This document shows positions 26,691 through 34,851 of a DNA stretch of 64,000 nucleotides, in pieces. The notes beneath the pieces were generated by a model, which did no database searches, was not told the origin of the DNA, and saw nothing but the letters and a program-made list of their open reading frames with translations. Origin of the DNA: DATJHM01 sp963777355 (GTDB lineage Bacteria; Chloroflexota; Ktedonobacteria; Ktedonobacterales; Ktedonobacteraceae); the NCBI GenBank assembly GCA_963777355.1, contig CAVZQK010000010.1:186001-250000 (forward strand). The letters are read 5' to 3'. A program made the translations under genes and the position numbers. The first letter of the stretch is position 1, and every line of letters starts with the position of its first letter.

Positions 26691-27761
26691 ATGAATGAAG
26701 AGCAAGAAGAGAGTGCAGATGATGAGGTGCAAGGATCAGCGATATCATCGGCTGCCAGAGGAGCGACATTAAAGCATGTTGCGCTTGCGGCTGGTGTAAC
26801 GCTTGGTACAGCATCCAAAGCCATCAATGGGCGTGGAAAGCTGAGTCAGGAGACGCGCGAACGGGTACGGAACGAGGCTCGCCGACTAGGTTTTCGTTTT
26901 CGCGAACTCGAACAGGATACGTTGGTGGACCAGCATGCGATGATTGGAGTACTGACCTCTGATATTTATGGGCGTTTCAGTCTTCCGTTACTCATGGGGA
27001 TTGAAAAGGCTTTTGGCACGAGGCCTGTATCTGCAGTTCTCTGCGCGACGAGCGATCAGACAAAGGAACAGCTTCACCTTCAGACCTTACTAGAGCGGCA
27101 AGTGGATGGTATCGTGATTTCAGCCCGGCGTGAAGATCCACGTTTACCGATAGATCTGGGACAGGCTCATCTGCCCGTTGTTTATGCGCATACGAGGGTA
27201 ACAGATCCAAATGCGCTCTGCATACTCCCAGACGATGCTCAAGGTGCGCGCCTGGCTATTGAGCATCTCATTCAAATTGGCAGGCGTCAATTCGCGCATA
27301 TTACCGGTCCAGGGTATTTTGAAGCTGTGCGTTTGCGTGAGGGGGCAATGCGCCAGATTCTGGCCGAGCACGCCATCCCTTTTGCAGAGCAGCGTGTATT
27401 ATCGGGTCCCTGGCAAGAAAGCTGGGGTTATACTGCCGCGAAATATCTCATCAAGCAAGATCTATCCATCGACGCGCTCTTTTGTGGTAGTGATCAATTG
27501 GCACGTGGGGCTGTGGAGGCGCTGCATGAGATGGGAGTGCGTATTCCAGATGATGTAGCAGTCGTTGGATTTGATAACTGGGAGCCAATTGCGTGTGCTA
27601 CACGTCCTGCACTCACGACCATTGATATGAATCTCGAAGCTGTTGGGCAGCATGTTGGACAGTGTTTACTGGATCTGCTGGCAGGAAAACTGCTCTCAGG
27701 AACAGTACGCCTTCCGTGCAACCTGATTGTTCGCGAGTCCACCAATACACTACTCGTCTAA
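26691..27761 (+). CDS. LacI family transcriptional regulator (glycan island, 1)
   Basis: The 356-residue protein has an acidic N-terminal extension of about 25 residues. The LacI helix-turn-helix follows (TLKHVALAAGVTLGTASKAINGRGKLSQETRERVRNEA, read in segments) and then a periplasmic-binding-type effector domain (MIGVLTSDIYGRFSLPLLMGIE, DGIVISARREDP, DDVAVVGFDNWEP, PALTTID). It precedes an ABC sugar-uptake operon and the GH127 gene and probably represses them. The effector is unknown; an arabinose-derived sugar is a reasonable guess from the neighbours. Confidence 0.9.
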   Translation: MNEEQEESADDEVQGSAISSAARGATLKHVALAAGVTLGTASKAINGRGKLSQETRERVRNEARRLGFRFRELEQDTLVDQHAMIGVLTSDIYGRFSLPLLMGIEKAFGTRPVSAVLCATSDQTKEQLHLQTLLERQVDGIVISARREDPRLPIDLGQAHLPVVYAHTRVTDPNALCILPDDAQGARLAIEHLIQIGRRQFAHITGPGYFEAVRLREGAMRQILAEHAIPFAEQRVLSGPWQESWGYTAAKYLIKQDLSIDALFCGSDQLARGAVEALHEMGVRIPDDVAVVGFDNWEPIACATRPALTTIDMNLEAVGQHVGQCLLDLLAGKLLSGTVRLPCNLIVRESTNTLLV

Positions 27762-28065
27762 TGGCAGAATTACATTTATAACGTTCCATGATAGGTTATT
27801 GGCAGACGTAAAAGTTCGTCAGTCGAAATATGTTGCCTATCCTGCCCACGTTGGTAGATATTTATTTGGAGCGAAAGGAGGAAAATAATCTTTTTGTGAT
27901 CAGCGTGCATTTGTTTTCCAGCTCTAGTACTCATGTCTTTTCATCATCAATACTTCATGAGCAACCAACAGGTGATCGTGATCCACAGAAACGGCGGCTC
28001 ATTCTTATGAGTGAGCCAGAAAAACTTGCCATGTTCTTGAAAAAAGAACAGAAAGAGGTACAGCA
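27762..28065. other. promoter region of the ABC sugar operon
   Basis: About 300 bases separate the regulator from the binding-protein gene. The last 60 bases carry the AGAGG ribosome site. No clear LacI operator palindrome was seen, and the short open frames are not supported. Confidence 0.35.
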
Positions 28066-29379
28066 ATGCAGCAACAACCTCATCTTTTTGTGACCAGACC
28101 GGGGGCCGGGCATATTCCCCAGCTTTTTTCATTTGGATGTATTATGATGCTCTTACTGAGCGTTATCGCAGCGTGTGGAAGTGCAACAGCGAGTTCACCC
28201 AGTAGTAGCAATGGAAAAATCACCCTTACTGAGATGGACTATTGGAGTGTTCCGGCGCAAGGCGCGACGCTGAGCAAGTTATTTAATCAATACGAGAAAC
28301 TCCATCCAAACATCGTCATTCAGCGAAATGCTGTTCCCTTCGCGAGCTTGTTACCAAAAGCAGACCAGGAAGCGGCTTCTCATACCCTTCCTAATATCAT
28401 GGCCCTGGATAATCCTGATGTCGCTCAATTTGCTGCTACTGGTGCCCTGACTCCGCTCGATTCCTACTTACAAGGCAATTTTAGCGACTCCGATTTTTAT
28501 GCTGGCCCTTTGACCACCATGAAATATCAGGGCAAGACCTATTCTTTCCCGGTTGGCAATAACGACCTGGCGCTCTACTACAATAAAAAAATCCTTACCG
28601 CTGCAAAAATCAAACCACCGACCACCTGGAGCGAACTTGAGGCCGATGCCAAAGCGTTGACGCATGGCAACACCTATGGCTTTGCCTTCTCCGCGCCTGC
28701 CAATGAGCAAGCGACCTTCCAATTTGAGCCATTCCTGTGGTCAAATAACGGAGATCTCTCGAAAGTCGATTCAAGCGCAAGCGTTGCAGCATTGCAGGTC
28801 TTAGTGGATATGATTAAGCAAGGTTCCGCCTCAAAGGGTGCGCTCAACTGGGGGCAACCCGATGTAGCAACGCAGTTCGGCGAGGGCAATGCTGCACTCA
28901 TGGAGAATGGGCCGTGGGAAATTCCCGCGCTAGAGCAGCAGTACCACATGCAATTCGGTGTAGATTTTGACGTCGTACCTATGCCAGTTCCGCAGACTGG
29001 TGTTCCGCCTGTCGTCCCACTGGGTGGTGAAGCCTGGACTATTCCAGTCAATAGCAACGCTACTGTAACGAAAGCCAGTTGGGATCTAGTGAACTGGTTG
29101 GAGCAACCGGACCAGTTACGCCAGTTAGATAACGGCTTTGGTTATATCCCAGCGATCAAAACCACCGCTCAACTGGTTCTGAAAGACAACCCCGACCTGC
29201 AAGTATTTGCAGACGAGTTCAACACTGCTCGTGCGCGTACCGCACAATTGGGGGCAAAGTATCCGAAAGTATCGGAGGTAATCTGGACAGCGGAGCAGTC
29301 AGCATTGACTGGAAGTCACACATCGCAAGCCGCTTTAACTCAGGCTCAACAACAAATCGCTACCATCCTCAATAGCTGA
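28066..29379 (+). CDS. ABC transporter sugar-binding lipoprotein
   Basis: The 437-residue extracellular solute-binding protein (family 1, MalE/UgpB-like) has a lipobox SVIAAC with Cys37. The mature region shows YWSVPAQGATLSKLFNQYEKLHPNI, the central FPVGNNDLALYYNKKIL hinge region, PPTTWSELEADAKAL, GPWEIPALEQQY and GGEAWTIPVNSN. It delivers a sugar, probably an oligosaccharide released from plant wall material, to the two permeases downstream. The intergenic hairpin after it may raise its level relative to the permeases. No ATPase gene is in the operon, so it probably shares an MsmK/UgpC-type ATPase encoded elsewhere. Confidence 0.9.
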   Translation: MQQQPHLFVTRPGAGHIPQLFSFGCIMMLLLSVIAACGSATASSPSSSNGKITLTEMDYWSVPAQGATLSKLFNQYEKLHPNIVIQRNAVPFASLLPKADQEAASHTLPNIMALDNPDVAQFAATGALTPLDSYLQGNFSDSDFYAGPLTTMKYQGKTYSFPVGNNDLALYYNKKILTAAKIKPPTTWSELEADAKALTHGNTYGFAFSAPANEQATFQFEPFLWSNNGDLSKVDSSASVAALQVLVDMIKQGSASKGALNWGQPDVATQFGEGNAALMENGPWEIPALEQQYHMQFGVDFDVVPMPVPQTGVPPVVPLGGEAWTIPVNSNATVTKASWDLVNWLEQPDQLRQLDNGFGYIPAIKTTAQLVLKDNPDLQVFADEFNTARARTAQLGAKYPKVSEVIWTAEQSALTGSHTSQAALTQAQQQIATILNS

Positions 29380-29400
29380 ACAAGCTAAGGCATAATGCAG

Positions 29401-29449
29401 AGGGATATTTCATCGGGACCGGGTAGAAATCCTCTGATGAAATATCCCT
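29401..29449 (+). other. intercistronic hairpin after the binding-protein gene
   Basis: Perfect 14-bp arms AGGGATATTTCATC and GATGAAATATCCCT enclose a 21-base loop and lack a T run. The position between binding protein and permease genes is like the malE-malF element that protects the upstream mRNA. Confidence 0.6.
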
Positions 29450-29496
29450 GTTGCCCTTGTAGTGATAAGTGAAACGGTTGAGCCGAGGAGTATGCA

Positions 29497-30468
29497 ATGT
29501 TGTCTACAAAAAAAAACGTCATGGCTGATGCTGTGCCGATAGAAAGAAAAACCTCTCTATCGACAGGACCGTACAGTATGAAGCATATGCGCAGATCATT
29601 GATGCGCTTTCTCTTTGTTCTTCCATTGATTCTTTACCTGGCAGTCTTTTATGGCTATCCGTTATTCTATAGTATCCAGATCAGTCTAGAAAAATATGAC
29701 TTGCAGGCGGAAATCACGGGTATAACTTCTTTTGCAGGCCTGGCCAATTACATTGCCGATTTTCAAGATCCCACCTTTAAAAGCGCAGCCTTGCATACGT
29801 TCTTGTTTACCGTAGTGTCTATAGTGCCGCAATTTCTGATAGGTCTGGCATTAGCAGTTTTTTTCTCACGCCGTTTTCCCTTGAGCCGAACCTTGCGTGT
29901 TTTGTTTATTTTACCCTGGCTATTACCCTTGATTGTATCCGGCACGATCTGGAAGTGGTTATTTAATGAAGCGAACGGAGTGATCGATCAAGTTTTATCT
30001 GGCCTGCATCTCATTCCCACACATTTTAGCTGGTTAACCACGCCTGGGTGGGCCTTTGCTTCAATCATTTTCGTCAACATCTGGCTTGGTATTCCTTTCA
30101 ACATGGTAATTCTGTATAGTGGGCTGCAAACCATTCCACAAGAATTTTATGAGGCGGCATCGATAGATGGATCAAGTCCCTGGCAAAGATTTCGCTATAT
30201 AACCATCCCAATGTTAGAGCCAGTGATGGGAATCGTCCTGATGCTAGGTTTCATTTACACCATAAAAGTCTTTGACATTATCTATGTCTTGACGCAAGGA
30301 GGGCCAGCGAATGATACGCAGACATTCGCAACCTGGTCCTATGATCTATCTTTTGGCCAGCAATTGTTCGGGCAAGGTGCTGCACAGGCAAACATGATCC
30401 TCTTAATTTCGCTGGTTGTGGCCCTATTTTACCTGTGGTGGTCGCGGCTCAACGCCTGGTCAATTTAA
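29497..30468 (+). CDS. ABC sugar transporter permease (MalF/UgpA type)
   Basis: The 323-residue inner-membrane permease has six or so helices and the cytoplasmic EAA loop EAASIDGSSPWQRFRYITIPML. An N-terminal extension of about 30 residues precedes the first helix (FLFVLPLILYLAVFYGYPL). The conserved TQGGPANDTQTFATW segment near the end is typical of this subunit. It pairs with the following permease. The start is ATG at 29497, with GAGGAG 8 bases upstream. Confidence 0.92.
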   Translation: MLSTKKNVMADAVPIERKTSLSTGPYSMKHMRRSLMRFLFVLPLILYLAVFYGYPLFYSIQISLEKYDLQAEITGITSFAGLANYIADFQDPTFKSAALHTFLFTVVSIVPQFLIGLALAVFFSRRFPLSRTLRVLFILPWLLPLIVSGTIWKWLFNEANGVIDQVLSGLHLIPTHFSWLTTPGWAFASIIFVNIWLGIPFNMVILYSGLQTIPQEFYEAASIDGSSPWQRFRYITIPMLEPVMGIVLMLGFIYTIKVFDIIYVLTQGGPANDTQTFATWSYDLSFGQQLFGQGAAQANMILLISLVVALFYLWWSRLNAWSI

Positions 30469-30481
30469 TGGAGGGACGCTC

Positions 30482-31351
30482 TTGAGAAATCCAGTTCAGC
30501 GCTACCCAGGGAGAAATGAGATATTTCGCAACAAAAAAGCCATTGTGAGAGGGGGAGCGACTATCTTTGGTATCCTCATCACCTTTCTCATGTTATTTCC
30601 TGTCTACTGGATGGTAGCAAATTCGTTCGAGACCACCACTGAGATGTTTCGCAATCCCGTGTCGATAGTACCAACTCAGATTACCTTTGATCCATATATC
30701 ACCGTCTTGCAATCGCAATTACCGCATCTGCTCACCAGCTTAACCGTATCCATCGGGGCGGCAGGTTTAGCGATAGTGATTGCCACCCCGGCAGCGTATG
30801 CACTCGCCCATTTCCGTTTGCGCTTCACGATACTGCTCACATTTTTTCTTTTGCTGGCGCAAATGATTCCGACCGTCACATTGGCGACGCCCATGTTTCT
30901 GATATTCAACCAGTTTGGACTGCTCAACAGCACACTTGGACTGATTTTGGCAGATAGCACGTATGCAGTACCGTTTGCGGTATTGATCTTACGCACCTTC
31001 TTTCTCACAATTCCCTACGAGCTGGTCCAGGCTGCGTTTGTAGATGGAACAGGTGAGTGGGGAGCCTTTTTCAGAGTAGTTCTCCCGCTCGTCGTGCCAG
31101 GCGTGATTACGGCAGGATTGTTTGCATTTCTGTTTGCCTGGGGAGATTTTATCTATGGATTAACGCTAACCACGAACAATACGATTGAACCTGTTTCCTT
31201 GAGTATCTATTCTTATATAGGCCAGTTTAGCGATTACTGGAATAACGCGATGGCTATTGCTGTACTTGCTTCCATACCGGCGGCAGTTTTGCTTATTCTC
31301 TTCCAGCGTTACATCACCGCTGGCTTGACAGCCGGCGCAGTAAAAGGCTAG
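30482..31351 (+). CDS. ABC sugar transporter permease (MalG/UgpE type)
   Basis: The second permease has 289 residues from a TTG start at 30482 with GGAGG six bases upstream. The frame is open further back, but that would overlap the preceding gene. It has the LFPVYWMVANSFE start, LLLAQMIPTVTLATPMF, the EAA-type loop QAAFVDGTGEWGAFFRVVLPL and the end AGLTAGAVKG. The tight spacing (13 bases) shows an operon with the preceding permease. Confidence 0.92.
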   Translation: MRNPVQRYPGRNEIFRNKKAIVRGGATIFGILITFLMLFPVYWMVANSFETTTEMFRNPVSIVPTQITFDPYITVLQSQLPHLLTSLTVSIGAAGLAIVIATPAAYALAHFRLRFTILLTFFLLLAQMIPTVTLATPMFLIFNQFGLLNSTLGLILADSTYAVPFAVLILRTFFLTIPYELVQAAFVDGTGEWGAFFRVVLPLVVPGVITAGLFAFLFAWGDFIYGLTLTTNNTIEPVSLSIYSYIGQFSDYWNNAMAIAVLASIPAAVLLILFQRYITAGLTAGAVKG

Positions 31352-31413
31352 CGCCAGGTTATGCGCTTGCTGCCGAGGCAAATATAGCATCGTTCCATAG
31401 CTCGTGGTTATAG

Positions 31414-31427
31414 TTAAAACGTTTACC
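31414..31427 (+). promoter_or_regulatory. candidate LacI-family operator before the GH127 gene
   Basis: GTTAAAACGTTTAC shares the AAACGTTT core of the LacI sites at 39570-39682 and sits 64 bases before the glycosidase start. Confidence 0.5.
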
Positions 31428-31477
31428 CAGTCAGTCAGTCTATCAATGGGGACAGGGCAGGTGGGTACCTGTGCTTC

Positions 31478-33433
31478 ATGAAAGGATCAGGAATGACCTC
31501 ATCATCATTTTCCCATGTGCAAGGGAATGCGCAGATGCCATTGCGTTCATCCTCCGTTGCACATACCGCGACACGCTTTGAAGGTGCGTTCTGGGGACCA
31601 CGCTTGCAGGTTCTCCGTGAGCAGACCTTGCCTGCGATCTATCAACAGATGCAGCAGGATGGACATTTTACGGCTTTTCGTGAGGAATGGCAGGCCGGAA
31701 TGCGCCCCATTCCGTATGTATTCTGGGAATCTGATATCTCCAAATGGATAGAGGCCGCGAGCTATAGCCTGGCAGCCCATCCAGATGCCCAGCTCGAAAC
31801 ACTTGTTGATGAGGCAATCGCGTTCTTGCTTACGCTGCAACAGCCTGATGGCTATCTCAATCTCTGGTTTACCCAGGTTGAGCCGGAGCGGCGTTGGACC
31901 AATCTACGCGACTATCATGAACTCTATTGTGCCGGGCATCTCATCGAGGCCGCTGTAGCGCATTTTCAGGCGACTGGAAAACGAGAGTTTCTAGATGCGG
32001 TCTGTCGTTACGCCGATTATATTAATGCGACTTTTGGGATAGAGGAAGGTAAGCGACGTGGCTATTGCGGACATGAAGAGATCGAACTTGCGCTGATCAA
32101 GTTGTATCACGCTACAGAGGAGCCTCGTTATCTACGTCTGAGCCAGTATTTTGTAGAAGAACGAGGTAAACGGCCTCCGCATTATTTCGATGTGGAGGCC
32201 GAGGAGCGTAGCGAACCGCCCGCAGACTTCTGGGCCAGCACCTACGAATATAACCAATCGCATGTGCCGGTGCGCGAACAGCATGAAATTGTGGGACACG
32301 CCGTGCGTGCAATGTATCTCTTCAGCGCAGTGGCCGATCTCGCGCGTGAACTGAGCGATGAAAGTCTGTATGAAACTTGCAAAGATATCTGGAATCATCT
32401 CAACTCAAAACGCCTGTATATCACGGGTGGCTTAGGTTCCTCGGAAGGCAACGAAGGCTTCACCACTGATTACGACCTGCCCAATTCTTCCGCATATGCA
32501 GAGACATGCGCAGCAATCGGTCTGGTCATGTGGAGCCAGCGCTTACTGTATCTGGACGCCGATCACCGCTATGCCGATGTTTTGGAACAGGCTCTTTACA
32601 ATGGCGTCTTGAGCGGAATCTCGCTCGATGGCAGCTCGTTTTTCTATGTGAACCCGTTGGAGAGTCATGGAACACATCATCGCCAGCCCTGGTACAAATG
32701 TGCCTGTTGCCCACCCAATATCGCTCGTCTGTTACTCTCGCTGGGAAGCTATCTCTATAGTGTAACCGAAAGCGATATACTGGTGCATTTGTACGCCCAA
32801 TGTACCAGCACACTCTCTGTTGGTTCGCAGCGGGTCATTTTGCATCAACAGACCAATTATCCCTGGGATGGTGAGGTGCGTTTTGAGCTAGAGTTGGACG
32901 AACCCAGCGAATTTGGGTTGCACCTGCGTATACCGGGCTGGTGTCCGCACGCTCGCCTGACACTGGGTGACGAGGATATACCCTTCGAGGTACGCAAAGG
33001 ATATGCACACGTTACCCGCACCTGGAAATCCGGCGATATCGTAGTTCTCTCCCTGGATATGCCTGTCGAGTGCATCTATCCTCATCCAGCCATACGGGAG
33101 AATGTAGGAAACATTGCCCTGCGCTCAGGTCCGTTGCTCTACTGTCTGGAAAGCAGTGATAATCCGCTTCCACTCTACCAGATCTGTGTTCCAGCCAGTG
33201 CGACCTTTGAAAAACAGTACGTTGCTGATCTTCTGGGGGGAGTTATGCTCCTTCGTAGCGAGGTTCAAGCCCTGGAAAGCACCGGTTGGGCCAATACGCT
33301 CTATCGTACGACGCCGCCAGCAGCGAAACCCTATACGTTGACAGCGATCCCTTATTATACCTGGGATCATCGCGAACCGGGTGAGATGCGTGTCTGGTTA
33401 CGTACATGCGAGGAACAGAAAAGCGAAACATAA
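31478..33433 (+). CDS. GH127 family glycosidase, beta-L-arabinofuranosidase-like
   Basis: The 651-residue protein matches DUF1680/GH127, whose known members release L-arabinofuranose from plant glycans by a Cys nucleophile held by zinc. The signatures are AYAETCAAIG (acid Glu and a zinc-binding Cys) and WYKCACCPPNIARLL (nucleophile and zinc Cys cluster). The (alpha/alpha)6 barrel includes PDGYLNLWF and YCGHEEIELALIKLY, and LRIPGWC begins the C-terminal beta part. There is no signal peptide, so it acts on imported sugars in the cytoplasm. The ATG at 31478 may be followed by a better one at 31493 (MTSSSFS). It is downstream of and co-oriented with the ABC operon. Confidence 0.9.
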   Translation: MKGSGMTSSSFSHVQGNAQMPLRSSSVAHTATRFEGAFWGPRLQVLREQTLPAIYQQMQQDGHFTAFREEWQAGMRPIPYVFWESDISKWIEAASYSLAAHPDAQLETLVDEAIAFLLTLQQPDGYLNLWFTQVEPERRWTNLRDYHELYCAGHLIEAAVAHFQATGKREFLDAVCRYADYINATFGIEEGKRRGYCGHEEIELALIKLYHATEEPRYLRLSQYFVEERGKRPPHYFDVEAEERSEPPADFWASTYEYNQSHVPVREQHEIVGHAVRAMYLFSAVADLARELSDESLYETCKDIWNHLNSKRLYITGGLGSSEGNEGFTTDYDLPNSSAYAETCAAIGLVMWSQRLLYLDADHRYADVLEQALYNGVLSGISLDGSSFFYVNPLESHGTHHRQPWYKCACCPPNIARLLLSLGSYLYSVTESDILVHLYAQCTSTLSVGSQRVILHQQTNYPWDGEVRFELELDEPSEFGLHLRIPGWCPHARLTLGDEDIPFEVRKGYAHVTRTWKSGDIVVLSLDMPVECIYPHPAIRENVGNIALRSGPLLYCLESSDNPLPLYQICVPASATFEKQYVADLLGGVMLLRSEVQALESTGWANTLYRTTPPAAKPYTLTAIPYYTWDHREPGEMRVWLRTCEEQKSET

Positions 33434-33540
33434 TCAATGATGTATCTCGATATACTGCTGTTTACTCTATTACCCTCTATTTTTGCTGTCTTCGTAGAAA
33501 GAAAGCCGGGAAAAATCTGACAGAGAAAAGGCAAAGGCAC

Positions 33541-33569
33541 TTGACAAGAGAGAACATTTGCGTTAATAT
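33541..33569 (+). promoter_or_regulatory. promoter of sdpR-sdpI
   Basis: A perfect TTGACA (33541-33546), 17-base spacer and TAATAT (33564-33569). The -10 box lies within the operator palindrome. Confidence 0.85.
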
Positions 33570-33590
33570 TTCAGTACATGCTGAAATATT
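33565..33590 (+). promoter_or_regulatory. operator palindrome overlapping the sdpR -10 box
   Basis: Arms AATATTTCAG and CTGAAATATT are exact inverted repeats around a 6-base centre. The position covers the -10 box and the transcription start, as expected for an autorepressor of the ArsR/SdpR type. Confidence 0.7.
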
Positions 33591-33701
33591 GAATTGATAT
33601 GATGGGAATAGAAATGAGGGGAGAGGGTATGGGGGAGAGTATGCAGGAGGCGTATAAGGCCATTGCTGATCCGACGCGGCGGCAGATTTTAAAATATTTA
33701 C

Positions 33702-33711
33702 GGGGGGGGGG
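33702..33711 (+). repeat. G10 homopolymer inside sdpR
   Basis: Ten consecutive Gs at codons 25-28 of the repressor. Loss of one G restores the full reading frame, so this is either a sequencing indel or a contingency tract. Confidence 0.8.
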
Positions 33712-33940
33712 AGAGAACGGCTGGAGAGCTGGCGGAATACGCTGGGATGGGGCGGACGGCGCTTTCTCATCATCTGACAGTTTTAAAGCTGGCCGATCTA
33801 GTGAGGGTAGAGAGGCGGGGGCAATTTCAGGTGTATTCGTTAAATACAACGGTATTTCAGGATCTGATGACTGAAATTATGGATTGGTTTGGAGGTGTCG
33901 AAGCGATGGGGGAGACGGGTGGGGGCGGTAGGAAAGTAGG

Positions 33941-33976
33941 ACCTGAAGATGAGTATCGACCTGAAGATGAGTATCG
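33941..33976 (+). repeat. 18-bp tandem duplication at the sdpR/sdpI junction
   Basis: ACCTGAAGATGAGTATCG occurs twice in direct tandem. It encodes the two PEDEYR repeats of the repressor and precedes the sdpI ribosome site. Confidence 0.85.
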
Positions 33977-33996
33977 ACCTCAAGGAGGAATATAGT

Positions 33997-34740
33997 ATGG
34001 ACTCTAATGATAGTAATAGTGGCGTGCAGCCAGAAGGGTCAGCACCAAAGTGGGTATCTGCGAGAAATCTGACGTTTTTGGTGATTCTATTGCAGGTTCT
34101 TGTGGCGGCGGTGAGCTATCCATTTTTGCCTGAGCGTGTTCCTTCGCATTGGAATTGGGCAGGACAGGTGGATGGCTACATGTCCAGGTTTGGGAATGCA
34201 CTGCTTTGGCCGGGTCTGAGTATAGTACTACTTGTTTTCTTGAAAGTTCTGATAGGGATAAGTCCACGCCTGGGGAGCGGTGAGAATCAGCAGAGGCAGA
34301 AGAAGTTTATTGATCGTTTTCTTGTGATGTTATTCTTGTTTTTGCTAGTTATCCAGGGAACAACCACAGCTTTTGCACTGGGATACAGGATAGATATGTT
34401 GTATGTTATAAATGTCGTGGTGGCAGTGTTTTTAATCCTGATAGGGAATTACCTGGGAAAGGTTCAGCGCAACTTCTGGGTTGGGATACGTACACCCTGG
34501 ACTATGGCAAGTGACATCGTTTGGGAAAGGACGCATAGATTGGGGGGAAGGCTGTTTGTGCTAGAGGGATTTGTGACAATTCTTGCGAACTTTTTTGCCC
34601 CTCTACGAGCAGTAGCGTTGCTTGTGCCGTTGTTGGTGGTTGCGCTTATTACAATTGTCTATTCTTATGTAATTTATCAGAGACTGGAGAGGAATGGGGG
34701 AGAGCCGTTCTCGTCGCCGTTGCATCCAGATTTGCAGTGA
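33997..34740 (+). CDS. sdpI: SdpI family immunity-like membrane protein
   Basis: The 247-residue protein begins at ATG 33997 with AAGGAGG 8 bases upstream. The N-terminal DUF1648 domain is seen (VLVAAVSYPFLPERVPSHWNWAGQVDGYM) and then the SdpI core (NYLGKVQRNFWVGIRTPWTMASDIVWERTHRLGGRLFV, read in segments). Six hydrophobic segments are visible. In B. subtilis SdpI protects against the SdpC toxin and binds SdpR. No sdpA/B/C toxin genes are present here, so this is an orphan pair that may protect against foreign toxins or sense envelope stress. Confidence 0.88.
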   Translation: MDSNDSNSGVQPEGSAPKWVSARNLTFLVILLQVLVAAVSYPFLPERVPSHWNWAGQVDGYMSRFGNALLWPGLSIVLLVFLKVLIGISPRLGSGENQQRQKKFIDRFLVMLFLFLLVIQGTTTAFALGYRIDMLYVINVVVAVFLILIGNYLGKVQRNFWVGIRTPWTMASDIVWERTHRLGGRLFVLEGFVTILANFFAPLRAVALLVPLLVVALITIVYSYVIYQRLERNGGEPFSSPLHPDLQ

Positions 34741-34790
34741 CGGGTCATTTGCTTATAGTCATATTGTCAGCGGTATGTGGGGTGAGAGGA

Positions 34791-34831
34791 GCGCTCGGCG
34801 AGGGGTGGAATGCGCCGAGCGCATTCCCTAC
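34791..34831. repeat. dispersed palindromic element, copy 1
   Basis: GCGCTCGGCG (34791-34800) pairs with CGCCGAGCGC (34813-34822). Alternatively GGAATGCGC (34807-34815) pairs with GCGCATTCC (34819-34827), and CCTAC follows. The block 34807-34831 recurs at 45477-45501 with two differences. It lies between convergent genes, as REP-type elements do. Confidence 0.6.
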
Positions 34832-34851
34832 ACGGATTGTCGCTTTATGCC

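Larger units (their letters stand above)
33629..33995 (+). pseudogene. sdpR: SdpR-like ArsR family repressor, frameshifted at a G10 tract
   Basis: The protein is an ArsR-family winged-helix autorepressor. The first frame gives MQEAYKAIADPTRRQILKYLRGG. The second gives ERTAGELAEYAGMGRTALSHHLTVLKLADLVR, with the recognition helix, then VERRGQFQVYSLNTTVFQDLMTEIMDWF. They meet at a run of ten Gs (33702-33711); nine Gs would join them exactly. The start is probably ATG at 33629 (RBS GGGGAGAGGG). The C-terminus contains two PEDEYR repeats from an 18-bp tandem duplication. The stop is one base before the sdpI ATG, so the two are co-transcribed. In Bacillus, SdpI sequesters SdpR at the membrane. Confidence 0.82.

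Noticed and set aside
32132..32398. Minus-strand open frames inside the GH127 gene
   Set aside because: Shadows of a long, well-supported gene on the other strand.
33997..34740. Complete sdp cannibalism toxin system
   Set aside because: Only the repressor and immunity genes are present; no sdpA, sdpB or sdpC homologue was found on either side.
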